A DNA stretch of 53,749 nucleotides from Rhodospirillaceae bacterium (lineage in GTDB: Bacteria > Pseudomonadota > Alphaproteobacteria > Rhodospirillales > UBA2165), in assembly GCA_002723345.1 (NCBI GenBank), contig PBNV01000031.1, positions 179,953 through 233,701 of the forward strand. Direction: 5' to 3'. Shown here in pieces: positions 34,708 to 43,495 of this stretch (position 1 is the stretch's first letter; each line of letters starts with the position of its first letter). The translations under genes were made by a program, and so were the position numbers. Below the pieces are notes generated by a model. The model searched no databases. It was not told the origin of the DNA and was given only the letters and a program-made list of their open reading frames with translations.

Positions 34708-36297
34708 ATGCCGGTTATTCTTTGCCAAAGTCGAAAAGTCAAAGATACGTTTGACAATCTCCGGGTCTTAGACCTTACAGGCAATAAAAAACTGCCATAT
34801 CATATGAAACAGCTTCCAGATGCGGCTGAGTTGCTGGAGACAGCTTTCCAAAAAATCGCTCCCACTTGGTGGGCATTAGGCAAGGAGATGGGGCGAGAGC
34901 CAACCGCCATTTTCTCCCATACGCCATCATGTGCACCGAATGCATCTGATTTTGGCCTGATGTTAGCGTGGTCTGAAATTGTGAGGCAGAGTGCTGCTCG
35001 TGATGACGTAACTCTGGTTATCTGCAATGACCCATGGTTGTTCAGACATTTAGCCTTAATCAAAGGTGTAGAAGCTGGTCAAGTGCCAAGACTATGGGTC
35101 AATGTTTTTAGGTTGTCTCTAAGGGGATGGCTGGCTCGGCTCAAATTTTCAGCTGAAGCTTTGGTTAAGTTGATCCTTTTGCGTCATCAACGACGCCTCG
35201 TTGTATCAGGTACGCCATCATTGTTGGCTTATGCAAATCCATATAGCAGCTCGGACGGCGTTGATGGGTACTTCGGGGATTTAATGGTCCATATCGATAA
35301 TTTAATCCGCGTGATTCATGTGGACGGACCAATAGGCCGTATTTGGCGATTAACTAAGGGCGGACGTACCACAAGCCTGAATGCCTGGGGAGCTCTCTCA
35401 TTCGTCCTAAAGTTACCGTGGGTGCGGTGGCGACCGTCCCGCCAACATGTGACCGGATCACATGGTTGGTTGGTTCGTCGCGCCGTTTCAAAAGAAGGTG
35501 CGACCGCACAGGCCGCTGCAATCGCGTGGCAGGTCGATTGTCAGTCTCGCTGGCTCAATCAGGCAAACCCGATAGCCATTGCTTGGCCATGGGAGAACCA
35601 TGGTTGGGAGAGGAATTTGGTCCGCCAAGCTCGTGACCTCGCCATCAAGACCATCGGATATCAACATTCAGTCGTTGGGTCTGAAATGTTTAATTACAGT
35701 CCGGCGTCAAACCCGAATGGCCTGGAGGACCTTCCGGATAATATTCTGAGCAATGGCCAAGCTACATTTGACCAGCTAGTGGCCTGGGGTGTTCCAATAG
35801 ACCGGGTAGAAATTGCCGGCGCATTTCGCATTCCTAAGGTGCGCTATTGCCGCCCCGATCCAGACGGCCATGTTTACCTGGCCCTCCCTTTTGACGGCGA
35901 GACCGCACGGCAGATGATAGATGCCGCCGTGAAACTAATTCCCAAGAACTATAAGTTTCTTGTTAAAGATCATCCAATGACCCCTTTTGAATTTACGGAG
36001 CAGGACGGCTTGAAGAGAACTACCTTGCAATTTTTCGAAATTAATGACCTGGCAGCGGTGGTTTATGCGGCAACGACCGTAGGCCTGGTATCGGCGTTAG
36101 CCGGATTGCCGACCATTCGTTTCCAACCCAGAGGCTTCATAGCCCTGAACATACTCCCCTCTGAGGTGAGTCTGCCTGCAGCTACCGAGGATAATCTGGA
36201 GAGGGTACTGCGGCGTGCTATACCGTCTAAGATAATTTGCGACGGTATTTTCTCTCCTATTAACATGGAGGTATGGCGAGAATGTCTAACAGTATGA
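34708..36297 (+). CDS. Putative surface-carbohydrate glycosyltransferase
   Basis: 529 aa from ATG 34708; the frame is open further upstream but into the preceding gene. C-terminal features of a GT-B transferase: IGYQHSVVG with H320, LVKDHPMTPFEF with H422 (the KxHP motif seen in Kdo-like transferases), and VVYAATTVGLVSALAGLPT as donor-binding loop. An N-terminal half without clear motifs resembles the 'surface carbohydrate biosynthesis' proteins found in Leptospira O-antigen loci (TIGR04326 type, from memory). Lying just before the aldolase-KdsB-like pair, it may transfer their CMP-activated acid sugar. Moderate confidence in glycosyltransferase. Confidence 0.55.
   Translation: MPVILCQSRKVKDTFDNLRVLDLTGNKKLPYHMKQLPDAAELLETAFQKIAPTWWALGKEMGREPTAIFSHTPSCAPNASDFGLMLAWSEIVRQSAARDDVTLVICNDPWLFRHLALIKGVEAGQVPRLWVNVFRLSLRGWLARLKFSAEALVKLILLRHQRRLVVSGTPSLLAYANPYSSSDGVDGYFGDLMVHIDNLIRVIHVDGPIGRIWRLTKGGRTTSLNAWGALSFVLKLPWVRWRPSRQHVTGSHGWLVRRAVSKEGATAQAAAIAWQVDCQSRWLNQANPIAIAWPWENHGWERNLVRQARDLAIKTIGYQHSVVGSEMFNYSPASNPNGLEDLPDNILSNGQATFDQLVAWGVPIDRVEIAGAFRIPKVRYCRPDPDGHVYLALPFDGETARQMIDAAVKLIPKNYKFLVKDHPMTPFEFTEQDGLKRTTLQFFEINDLAAVVYAATTVGLVSALAGLPTIRFQPRGFIALNILPSEVSLPAATEDNLERVLRRAIPSKIICDGIFSPINMEVWRECLTV
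36267..36271 (+). promoter_or_regulatory. Ribosome binding site deciding the aldolase start
   Basis: GGAGG inside the end of the previous gene, ten bases before ATG 36282. ATG 36273 is only one base after it, so 36282 is the better start. Confidence 0.6.
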
Positions 36298-37058
36298 TGC
36301 CCCAGCAAAATCGATTAAAAGACCGGTTAGCCCAGTCCAAGCCCAGCGTAGGTGCTTGGCTGATGTCAAGTTCTCCCGTAATTGCTGAGGCCATGGTTTC
36401 AATGGGGTTTCATTTTCTTGTTATCGATATGGAGCATGGCGCAATCGATGTATCTCAATCTGAAACCCTGTTCGCCCTTGCTGAACGCTACGGTGCAGCC
36501 CCGATGGTTAGGATTTCATCATTGGATGGAGACCTGGCGCGCCGGCTCATGGATCTGGGTGCTCACGGCATTATCGTATCGACGGTAGAGAGCGCCGAGA
36601 GCTTTGCGGAATTCTCTAAAAGCTGTTTCTACCCGCCAGAGGGGAAGCGGGGAGTTGGTATCTCACGATGTAACCAATTTGGCGATAGATTTAAAGAATA
36701 TTTGATGGGCTTTAAACCTGTATTAATGGCGATGGTTGAAACGTCCGAGGGGATTCACGCGGCGTCTGATATTGCTGCACTGCCCAGCGTGGATGGCATG
36801 TTTCTTGGTCCCTATGATTTGTCTACTAGCCTTGGATGTCCGGGAGATTTTAACTCCCAGCCATTTATAAATGCTGTTGAAACGGTTAGGTCCGCTTGCC
36901 GGGCTAACAGGAAAGCCCTGGGTATTCATCAAGTCGAACCAGTCGCCGATGAATTGCACAATAGGTTTGACGATGGTTTTAGTTTCGTTGCTTACGGCAC
37001 CGATATTTTGGCCCTTCGCGCAGGTCTCGCTGGTGTTAGAGATTTTATCGGAGAATAG
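36282..37058 (+). CDS. HpcH/HpaI-family class II aldolase
   Basis: 258 aa from ATG 36282. Family motifs: VIDMEHGAID (D49, E51, H52), R78 in MVRIS, MVETSEGI with metal ligand E153, and FLGPYDLSTSLG (174-185) with D179. These enzymes join or split pyruvate and an aldehyde to give 4-hydroxy-2-oxo acids. Its neighbour two bases downstream is a KdsB-like CMP-sugar synthetase, so it probably makes (rather than degrades) a 3-deoxy-2-ulosonic acid that is then CMP-activated. This would be an alternative to the PEP-dependent KdsA route; it is inference from context. It overlaps the glycosyltransferase by 16 bases. Confidence 0.8.
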   Translation: MSNSMMPQQNRLKDRLAQSKPSVGAWLMSSSPVIAEAMVSMGFHFLVIDMEHGAIDVSQSETLFALAERYGAAPMVRISSLDGDLARRLMDLGAHGIIVSTVESAESFAEFSKSCFYPPEGKRGVGISRCNQFGDRFKEYLMGFKPVLMAMVETSEGIHAASDIAALPSVDGMFLGPYDLSTSLGCPGDFNSQPFINAVETVRSACRANRKALGIHQVEPVADELHNRFDDGFSFVAYGTDILALRAGLAGVRDFIGE

Positions 37059-37060
37059 TC

Positions 37061-37828
37061 GTGTCAAAACCAATATGTGTTATACCTGCGCGAATGGCCT
37101 CAAGCCGATACCCCGGTAAACCTCTCATTCCCCTTCTGGGTATGGCGCTTATTGTGCATGTCTTTGAGAGATGCAAACTGTATGCAGATTTCTCGGATGT
37201 CATTGTTGCAACATGTGATGAGGAAATCAGGCATGTCGTAGAAGAGCGGGGCGGAACCGTAGTGATGACAGCCAACACGCACGACCGCGCCACAGACAGA
37301 GTACAGGAGGCGGTGGAAACGCTCTATCCCAAGTCGGATGACCATGAGACGATCGTCATGGTTCAAGGAGATGAGTTACTAGTTTCACCTGAAATGATTG
37401 ATAAGGTCATTGAAACACAGCGGCTGACAGGTTCGGCAGTTGTCAATTTTGGATCGCGCCTTAATCCTTCCGATCATGAAAATCCTAACACCGTTAAACT
37501 TGTCGCCGCTCCGGATGGACGTGTTCTATATTTCTCGCGCGCGCCTATCCCCTCTGAGACGGGGGGTAGAAATATTCCAATATATCAGCAGACGGGATTG
37601 ATGGCTTTTACCTGCGGGTTCTTACGAAAATTTTCAATGTTGCCACAGACGCCTTTGGAAATTATCGAATCGGTCGACATGCTGAGGGTTCTGGAGCATG
37701 GTTTTCCCATTCATGTTGTTTTACATGACTTCGAAACCATTGGTGTAGACACACCAGAGGACCGCACGCGGGGGGAGACTTTGCTTGCGCTGGACCCCGT
37801 TACGAAAAATTATCTCGGTAATATTTGA
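37061..37828 (+). CDS. kdsB: KdsB-like CMP-ulosonate cytidylyltransferase
   Basis: 255 aa, usual KdsB length. IPARMASSRYPGKPL (8-22) is the nucleotide-binding signature; DRATDRVQEAV, VQGDELLV and ETIGVDTPEDR follow in family order. KdsB couples CTP to Kdo. Several positions differ from housekeeping KdsB (HDRATDR in place of HxSGTDR, GDELL in place of GDEPL), so a specialised substrate made by the adjacent aldolase is plausible. GTG start 37061 has GGAG seven bases upstream. The cell would be expected to have another kdsB for lipid A-Kdo. Confidence 0.8.
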   Translation: MSKPICVIPARMASSRYPGKPLIPLLGMALIVHVFERCKLYADFSDVIVATCDEEIRHVVEERGGTVVMTANTHDRATDRVQEAVETLYPKSDDHETIVMVQGDELLVSPEMIDKVIETQRLTGSAVVNFGSRLNPSDHENPNTVKLVAAPDGRVLYFSRAPIPSETGGRNIPIYQQTGLMAFTCGFLRKFSMLPQTPLEIIESVDMLRVLEHGFPIHVVLHDFETIGVDTPEDRTRGETLLALDPVTKNYLGNI

Positions 37829-37833
37829 TCATT

Positions 37834-38862
37834 ATGACCCTGAAGGTTGGTATTGCTGGTTACGGCGTTGTTGGCAAACGGCGAAGATTTTTTATTGACG
37901 CTCATGAAGCGTTAAAAACTGTCGCTGTGTGCGATCAGAATTTCGCTGAAGATGGTCAAATGGATGATGGAGTGGCCTATTTCACAAACTACGAAAAGTT
38001 ACTAGGCACCGATCTCGATATTTTGTTCGTTTGCCTCACCAATGACGTTAATCCTGCAGTTACCATTGCCGGACTGGAAAAAGGTTTTCATATATTTTGT
38101 GAGAAACCGCCGGGACGAGACGTAGATGATGTGAGGCGTGTCGTAGAGTGCGCCCGAAATCATCAAGACTTGAAACTCAAGTACGGCTTTAATCACAGAT
38201 ACCACGAGTCGGTGGCAGATGCGCTGGAGATAGTAACCAAGGGGGAGTTGGGAAACGTCATTAATCTTCGAGGCATTTATGGGAAGTCAAAACTTATTAC
38301 ATTCGGACAAACATCTTGGCGCACCCAGAGGGCAAAAGCGGGTGGTGGTGTGCTACTCGATCAGGGTATTCACATGGTCGATTTGCTCCGTTTATTCGCT
38401 GGTGAGGAATTCACGCAAGTCCATAGTATAATTCAGAACAGTTTTTGGCAGCATGACGTCGAGGACAATGCCTACGCTTTGATGAAAACCGATAATGATA
38501 CGGTGGCCATCTTGCATTCGTCAGCGACCCAGTGGCGACATCGCTTTAGCTTGGAAATAGCACTGGAGCGGGGATCAATATCCTTGAGCGGTATTCTCTC
38601 TGGATCAAAAAGCTATGGTGATGAGACCATGGTCGTTTCTTGGGCGGCTGAGCAAGAGCACGGAAACCCCAGGGATGAAAGAAGAAATTATACAAATGAT
38701 CCTTCCTGGGCGAATGAAATAACAGAGTTTACCGATGCTATTTTAAACGACGTTCCTGTTACCAACGGTTCGGCGGAAGATGCGCTTAAGACCATGGAAC
38801 TAGTCTACAAGATCTACTGCGCTGATGAGTCTTGGCGTGCAAAGTGGACACTGTCCGAGTAG
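37834..38862 (+). CDS. Gfo/Idh/MocA-family oxidoreductase
   Basis: NAD(P)-dependent sugar oxidoreductase of 342 aa from ATG 37834 (TTG 37825 possible). GIAGYGVVGKRR (6-17) is the Rossmann motif; FCEKPPGR carries the catalytic lysine of the EKP motif; NHRYHES and GGGVLLDQGIHMVD complete the family pattern. It likely oxidises or reduces a sugar or sugar acid used by the aldolase/KdsB-like pair. It is the last gene of this run; a 151-base gap follows. Confidence 0.8.
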   Translation: MTLKVGIAGYGVVGKRRRFFIDAHEALKTVAVCDQNFAEDGQMDDGVAYFTNYEKLLGTDLDILFVCLTNDVNPAVTIAGLEKGFHIFCEKPPGRDVDDVRRVVECARNHQDLKLKYGFNHRYHESVADALEIVTKGELGNVINLRGIYGKSKLITFGQTSWRTQRAKAGGGVLLDQGIHMVDLLRLFAGEEFTQVHSIIQNSFWQHDVEDNAYALMKTDNDTVAILHSSATQWRHRFSLEIALERGSISLSGILSGSKSYGDETMVVSWAAEQEHGNPRDERRNYTNDPSWANEITEFTDAILNDVPVTNGSAEDALKTMELVYKIYCADESWRAKWTLSE

Positions 38863-39013
38863 AGGATATCAGGGATTAAGTTTGTTTTTACAGATACGGT
38901 ATAAAACTGACCTAGTTATATTCATTTTCATAACACGCATATTTTGTTTGATAGTTGAATCTAGTGATCAAATGTGACAATTTCCGGATTAATTAATTTT
39001 TTGAAAGTTAGTC

Positions 39014-40495
39014 ATGATACTTTTGAGCCCGATCGCCCGAGCCTTAGGAATTTTTCAGCCCTATGTTCCTGTGAGCGTGCCTATGGGACTGGGATACGTA
39101 GCCGGGTATTTGGAAGAACAGGGAGAGCCCATCGTTATTTATGATGAAGAGGTTCACTCTCGCCCTTTTGATGAGGATTGCATTGATTATTTGGTGAGCC
39201 TGGAAAAGGCGCCTCCCCCGTATGTTTTTGGCTTTTCCAATGTGACTGCGGGACAGAGTCGGGCCGAGGATATGGCAAGGTTAATTCGCAAGAAATATCC
39301 TGAATCGCTTATTGTGATGGGTGGTGTGCATCCTACCTTGATACCAGATGATCCATTAGATCATTCACCCACCGACATTGTTGTTATTGGTCAGGGTGAG
39401 CAGACAATGTGGGAGGTTCTTAAAACATTCCGTTCTGACGACAAGAACTTTGATCAGGTTGAGGGCATCGCATTTAGGCGTGATGGCGAAATCATAAAAA
39501 CATCCCCCCGCACTAAATTTCTATCATTGAATGAGATGCCTGACTTTCCTTACCATTTCTTTGAGGAATTTCTCCACAAATATGATTTAGGTTGGGTCGT
39601 CAGTTCCTACGGCTGTCCTTTTGATTGCGTGTTTTGTAGTCAACGGGCGATAACAGGCGTGCGTGTTAGTTATTCAGAAAATGAAAAAGTAATAAACCAG
39701 ATTCGAACCCTGGTCGAAAAATATGGCGTAGACCATATTTGGTTCGCGGATGACAATCTAAGTATCAAAAAAAAGCGAATCCTCTCATTGTGTGACGACA
39801 TTGTAAAATCAGGCCTGCATAAAAAGTGCTCATTTGATGCGCAAACGAGAGCAGACGGCGTCAATGAAGAAATTCTTGCGGCCATGAAGAGGGCGAATTT
39901 CCGAACAATCTCTTATGGAATTGAAGTTGCTACTGACCGGCTTATGAAGATGATCAATAAAAGCGAGACGGTCGAAGACTGCGAAAGAGCAATAAAAATG
40001 TCGCATGAGGCAGGGTTAGATGTTGCGGGTACATTTATCTTCGGTTGGCCCACAGAAACAGATGAGGATCGTAAAGCCGCCTTTGATCTAGCGTTGCGTC
40101 TAGATATGGATACTGTGCGGTTTAACAACGCCACGCCTTATCCAGGTACAGCGCTTTATGATTGGGTTAAAAACGATCCTGGGTTCAACCCCGGGCACCG
40201 CTGGAAAAACATGAATACAGTTGGTGCGCTTGTAAGCCACCCGTTCAAAAAACCGAACCCCTTTAGTTATTGTCCGTCCACTATCTCGGAGAAAAGGTTG
40301 CGTAAAATAATCTTACGGTACAACTTTTTCTTCGCTCTTAGACCGAGAATTATCTTAAAGCTTTTCAAGAATGGCGTGAATTTAGGCGGTCACTTTACAT
40401 TACCAAAAAAATGGTATTTTCAGCCGAAAGAAATTCTCGTCTTCATGCGTTTTTGCTTCTATACAATGGGATCAATCGTCCGGTCTTTTGTATAG
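39014..40495 (+). CDS. Radical SAM protein with B12-binding-like N-terminal domain
   Basis: 493 aa. The N-terminal 150 residues have the layout of B12-binding radical SAM proteins (GLGYVAGYLEEQG, VMGGVHPTLIPDD), although a clean DxHxxG cobalamin motif is missing. The radical SAM motif is CPFDCVFC (C201, C205, C208), followed by WFADDNL and FRTISYGIE. HemN/BchE-like proteins of this class do methylations and ring or chain rearrangements. In this position, before the CDP-sugar genes, it may C-methylate or rearrange a sugar or lipid carrier; the substrate is unknown. Confidence 0.78.
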   Translation: MILLSPIARALGIFQPYVPVSVPMGLGYVAGYLEEQGEPIVIYDEEVHSRPFDEDCIDYLVSLEKAPPPYVFGFSNVTAGQSRAEDMARLIRKKYPESLIVMGGVHPTLIPDDPLDHSPTDIVVIGQGEQTMWEVLKTFRSDDKNFDQVEGIAFRRDGEIIKTSPRTKFLSLNEMPDFPYHFFEEFLHKYDLGWVVSSYGCPFDCVFCSQRAITGVRVSYSENEKVINQIRTLVEKYGVDHIWFADDNLSIKKKRILSLCDDIVKSGLHKKCSFDAQTRADGVNEEILAAMKRANFRTISYGIEVATDRLMKMINKSETVEDCERAIKMSHEAGLDVAGTFIFGWPTETDEDRKAAFDLALRLDMDTVRFNNATPYPGTALYDWVKNDPGFNPGHRWKNMNTVGALVSHPFKKPNPFSYCPSTISEKRLRKIILRYNFFFALRPRIILKLFKNGVNLGGHFTLPKKWYFQPKEILVFMRFCFYTMGSIVRSFV

Positions 40496-40554
40496 CATTA
40501 GTTCGCAGGTTTTTATCTGACAACTCGGCAAAATAGGCCAGCAGCGGTTTAAAT

Positions 40555-42738
40555 ATGAGTCTATTCGAGACGTTTTCGTTGTATCTCGATGGGATCGGCA
40601 TAGCGGCATTCTTTATTTCGTTCGTGTATCTGATCAGGCGGCCGTTCCAAGTTCAAAACGTGGTGTTTTTTTTCGCGGCTTGGTCTGCGCTCGTTTTGTT
40701 CGAGTATTATTTTCTCGGCCCTTATTCATACATACATATGAATGACGAAGGCGATCATTTTGTTCCATACTACCTATACTTGATAAATCATCACTTAGGC
40801 GGTCAATTTGGGCACGCGATTGGGGGGGGACACGATGTTTTCAACGCATTCTCCCCGGGCTTCCAGCTGTTTTCTCCTGAGATTTTCTTTTTTTCCGTCT
40901 TCCCGATCTGGATCGCCATATTGCTCCACAAGGGGACCGTCGTCGCTATTGGGTTCGTTGGTACATATTTATTGTGCCGAGCGTCGGGTGGCGCTGATAA
41001 AACGACTGCGGTAATTATTGCTGCGCTATTTACTGTCTCCAACGAAAATCTCGTTTATATGACTTATACCATCGGTGCGGGCATGGCATTCATTCCGCTG
41101 CTGATTTATGTCATCGTATCGCGATCTAACAAAGCGATCTATTTTCGCCACGTATTATGGGTTTCAGCGCTTTCGGCGCTTTACTTAGACGTAACCCACA
41201 TTTTTATCCCGACAATGATCGCAATTGGTTTAGCCGCATTCATGTTTGCGCGAATAACCGTGCGGGTGATAGTGGCTACTCTGGTTTTGCTACTGGCAGA
41301 GGCAATTAATTGGGGGGAGGTTATGTATGCAATGTACCTGATTTCCCCTTACACGGGGCGAGGTGGGGTGTTCGAGCACGTCACCTACGGATGGGCGTAT
41401 TTTTTTGACACACTGACTACAGGTTTTTCAAGAATAATGGAGGTAAGGGCTACCTGGATCGGTCTGGGGGCGCTTATTGTGTTATGGTTGTTCAAGTCGG
41501 ATTTTAGAATACGGGCGGCACTTGGATTTTTTGGGGTTTTTGTCGCTTACTATTTCTTTGTGATGTTTCCATGGCGGATTATCGGTTTTGCGGAGGTATC
41601 TAAACTTTCACATCAATATATTATTCTGGCGATTATACCCCTCTCTGCACCAATCATTGCGAGGGCCGCTCACCTTGCGCAGTCAATCGGTACAGAAAAA
41701 GCAGTGGTTTTTAGGCACTTGCCGCAAATGGGCGTCTTTGCGATCGCATTAGGGATGTTTATTTATTTTAAGGGATATAACTTTGCCAATTATCTTCATC
41801 ACGGTGGTCAGAGCCAGTATAGCACTATTGACAATCTGCGGAACGCCAGCTGGCGGCCAAAGGAGGCACATCGGGTTATAACGCTGCGTGTTCGCGATTT
41901 GGGTCCTGAGGCTGCCCTTGCTTATGGAAACTATGGCCTTGAATCTTATGACGTATATTTGATGTTGACGCCAAAAGAGAGACCTTCTTTTTTTCAAAAG
42001 GCGATACGTAAAGCGGAAAATAAAACATATGGCTCTGTCGATTTACGGACCTTCATAGATTGGTCTAAATGGATTAATGGACGGTTGGTCGATCTTGAGA
42101 AACAAATCTCTTTGCCTATGCTGAGACTTGCAAATGTGGGTTATATACTTAGCCCCGTACCCATCAAATCAGCAGCTCTCACAGCTGTATCAGCTCCAAT
42201 GTCACCTCCGCTAACGAAACACGCAATGAGGACAGACCCAATATCGTATCTAAAACAGCGATTAGAGAGATTATTCGATTTCAACGATGTTTATGTATAT
42301 CGGATGAGAGACCCTTACCCACAGGCATTCGCCTCGCAGAAAATTGTTACGGTTAAAGACTCGGTGGATGAAACTGCCTTGATTAACAAGATCGAAAAGT
42401 CCTTCGACCCAGTGTTAATGCCAGTGGTCATTAGTGCCTCTAAAAGTTCTATCTTGGGCTTACCACAATCCAGTCTATCCGTGAGAGATTTTCGCCAAGT
42501 TCGAGACGGGTACGAAATTATCGTGTCGGCGCCGCAAGGCGGTGTATTGGTTTTGAATACAATGTTGCTGCCTTTTTGGAGGGCCGAAGCTGATGGGAAG
42601 TCACTTCAAATAGCCAGAGCTAACCTTATTCAAATGGCGGTATCCATTCCCCCTGGAGCGCGAAAAGTCATGTTTCGTTATCACAGGCCAACAATTACGG
42701 ATGGCATCAAGGGTATAGTTAGAGGCTTTGGTATTTAA
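40555..42738 (+). CDS. Large polytopic membrane protein, YfhO-like GT-C
   Basis: 727 aa with about ten or more hydrophobic helices in the first 430 residues and a soluble C-terminal part. MNDEGDHFVPYYLYL after the second helix is the acidic first loop expected in GT-C glycosyltransferases. The C-terminus (VLVLNTMLLPFWRAEADGKS then IPPGARKVMFRYHRP) is like the beta-rich tail of YfhO-family proteins, which decorate lipid-linked or wall-bound polymers. It probably adds a sugar from a polyprenyl-phosphate donor on the periplasmic side; the GtrB-like gene at 45,607 could make the donor. Confidence 0.6.
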   Translation: MSLFETFSLYLDGIGIAAFFISFVYLIRRPFQVQNVVFFFAAWSALVLFEYYFLGPYSYIHMNDEGDHFVPYYLYLINHHLGGQFGHAIGGGHDVFNAFSPGFQLFSPEIFFFSVFPIWIAILLHKGTVVAIGFVGTYLLCRASGGADKTTAVIIAALFTVSNENLVYMTYTIGAGMAFIPLLIYVIVSRSNKAIYFRHVLWVSALSALYLDVTHIFIPTMIAIGLAAFMFARITVRVIVATLVLLLAEAINWGEVMYAMYLISPYTGRGGVFEHVTYGWAYFFDTLTTGFSRIMEVRATWIGLGALIVLWLFKSDFRIRAALGFFGVFVAYYFFVMFPWRIIGFAEVSKLSHQYIILAIIPLSAPIIARAAHLAQSIGTEKAVVFRHLPQMGVFAIALGMFIYFKGYNFANYLHHGGQSQYSTIDNLRNASWRPKEAHRVITLRVRDLGPEAALAYGNYGLESYDVYLMLTPKERPSFFQKAIRKAENKTYGSVDLRTFIDWSKWINGRLVDLEKQISLPMLRLANVGYILSPVPIKSAALTAVSAPMSPPLTKHAMRTDPISYLKQRLERLFDFNDVYVYRMRDPYPQAFASQKIVTVKDSVDETALINKIEKSFDPVLMPVVISASKSSILGLPQSSLSVRDFRQVRDGYEIIVSAPQGGVLVLNTMLLPFWRAEADGKSLQIARANLIQMAVSIPPGARKVMFRYHRPTITDGIKGIVRGFGI

Positions 42739-42762
42739 CCCCCAATATGAGACATTAAGAAC

Positions 42763-43488
42763 ATGAAGACGGTTATTCTGGCGGGAGGATTTGGAACCCG
42801 GTTTGCGGAAGAAACGGAGGATAAGCCAAAGCCCATGGTAAGAATAGGCGATCGGCCCATCATTTGGCATATCATGAGTGTTTATGCCAGTTGGGGATAT
42901 AAGGACTTTATAATTGCTTGTGGTTATAAAGGAGAAATTATTCGGGACTACTTCCAGAATATTTTACCTCAGTCCGACAATCCACCTGATTGGCGCATAG
43001 ATTGCGTCGATACTGGTTTAAAAGCGATGACTGGCGGGCGGTTGTTGAGACTGAAGGATAAGCTTTCCGACAGTCGGTTCATGGTAACCTATGGGGACGG
43101 TGTGGGGGACATCGATTTAAATTCACTCCTCGAGTTCCATAAAAACCACCGGAGGTTGGCGACGGTTACTGCGGTTCGGCCTCCCGCCCGGTTTGGATGT
43201 CTGGAGCTAGATAATGACCATGTGACCAGCTTCGCCGAAAAGTCGCCCGCAAGTGCGGGCTGGATCAATGGCGGATTTTTCGTTTTTGAACCAGAGGTGT
43301 TAAGTTTTATCGAGGATGACCAAACCAAGTTGGAAGCGGCACCATTGGTAAAACTCGCGGAGCAAGGTGAATTAATGGCATTTAAGCACCGGGGCTACTG
43401 GAAACCGATGGATACATTGCGGGAAAAACGCGAACTTGAAGCAGACTGGCAAAATAAAAATGCGCCCTGGGTATCAAGGAATAAGTAA
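42763..43488 (+). CDS. rfbF: Glucose-1-phosphate cytidylyltransferase RfbF
   Basis: Makes CDP-glucose from CTP and glucose 1-phosphate, first step to CDP-6-deoxyhexoses. 241 aa. LAGGFGTRF (6-14) and KPKPMVRIG are the nucleotidyltransferase signatures; VTYGDGVGDID carries the metal aspartates and INGGFFVFEPEV and HRGYWKPMDTLRE are RfbF-typical. It is slightly shorter than the usual 255-260. It is followed seven bases later by rfbG. Confidence 0.92.
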   Translation: MKTVILAGGFGTRFAEETEDKPKPMVRIGDRPIIWHIMSVYASWGYKDFIIACGYKGEIIRDYFQNILPQSDNPPDWRIDCVDTGLKAMTGGRLLRLKDKLSDSRFMVTYGDGVGDIDLNSLLEFHKNHRRLATVTAVRPPARFGCLELDNDHVTSFAEKSPASAGWINGGFFVFEPEVLSFIEDDQTKLEAAPLVKLAEQGELMAFKHRGYWKPMDTLREKRELEADWQNKNAPWVSRNK

Positions 43489-43495
43489 TTAAGCT

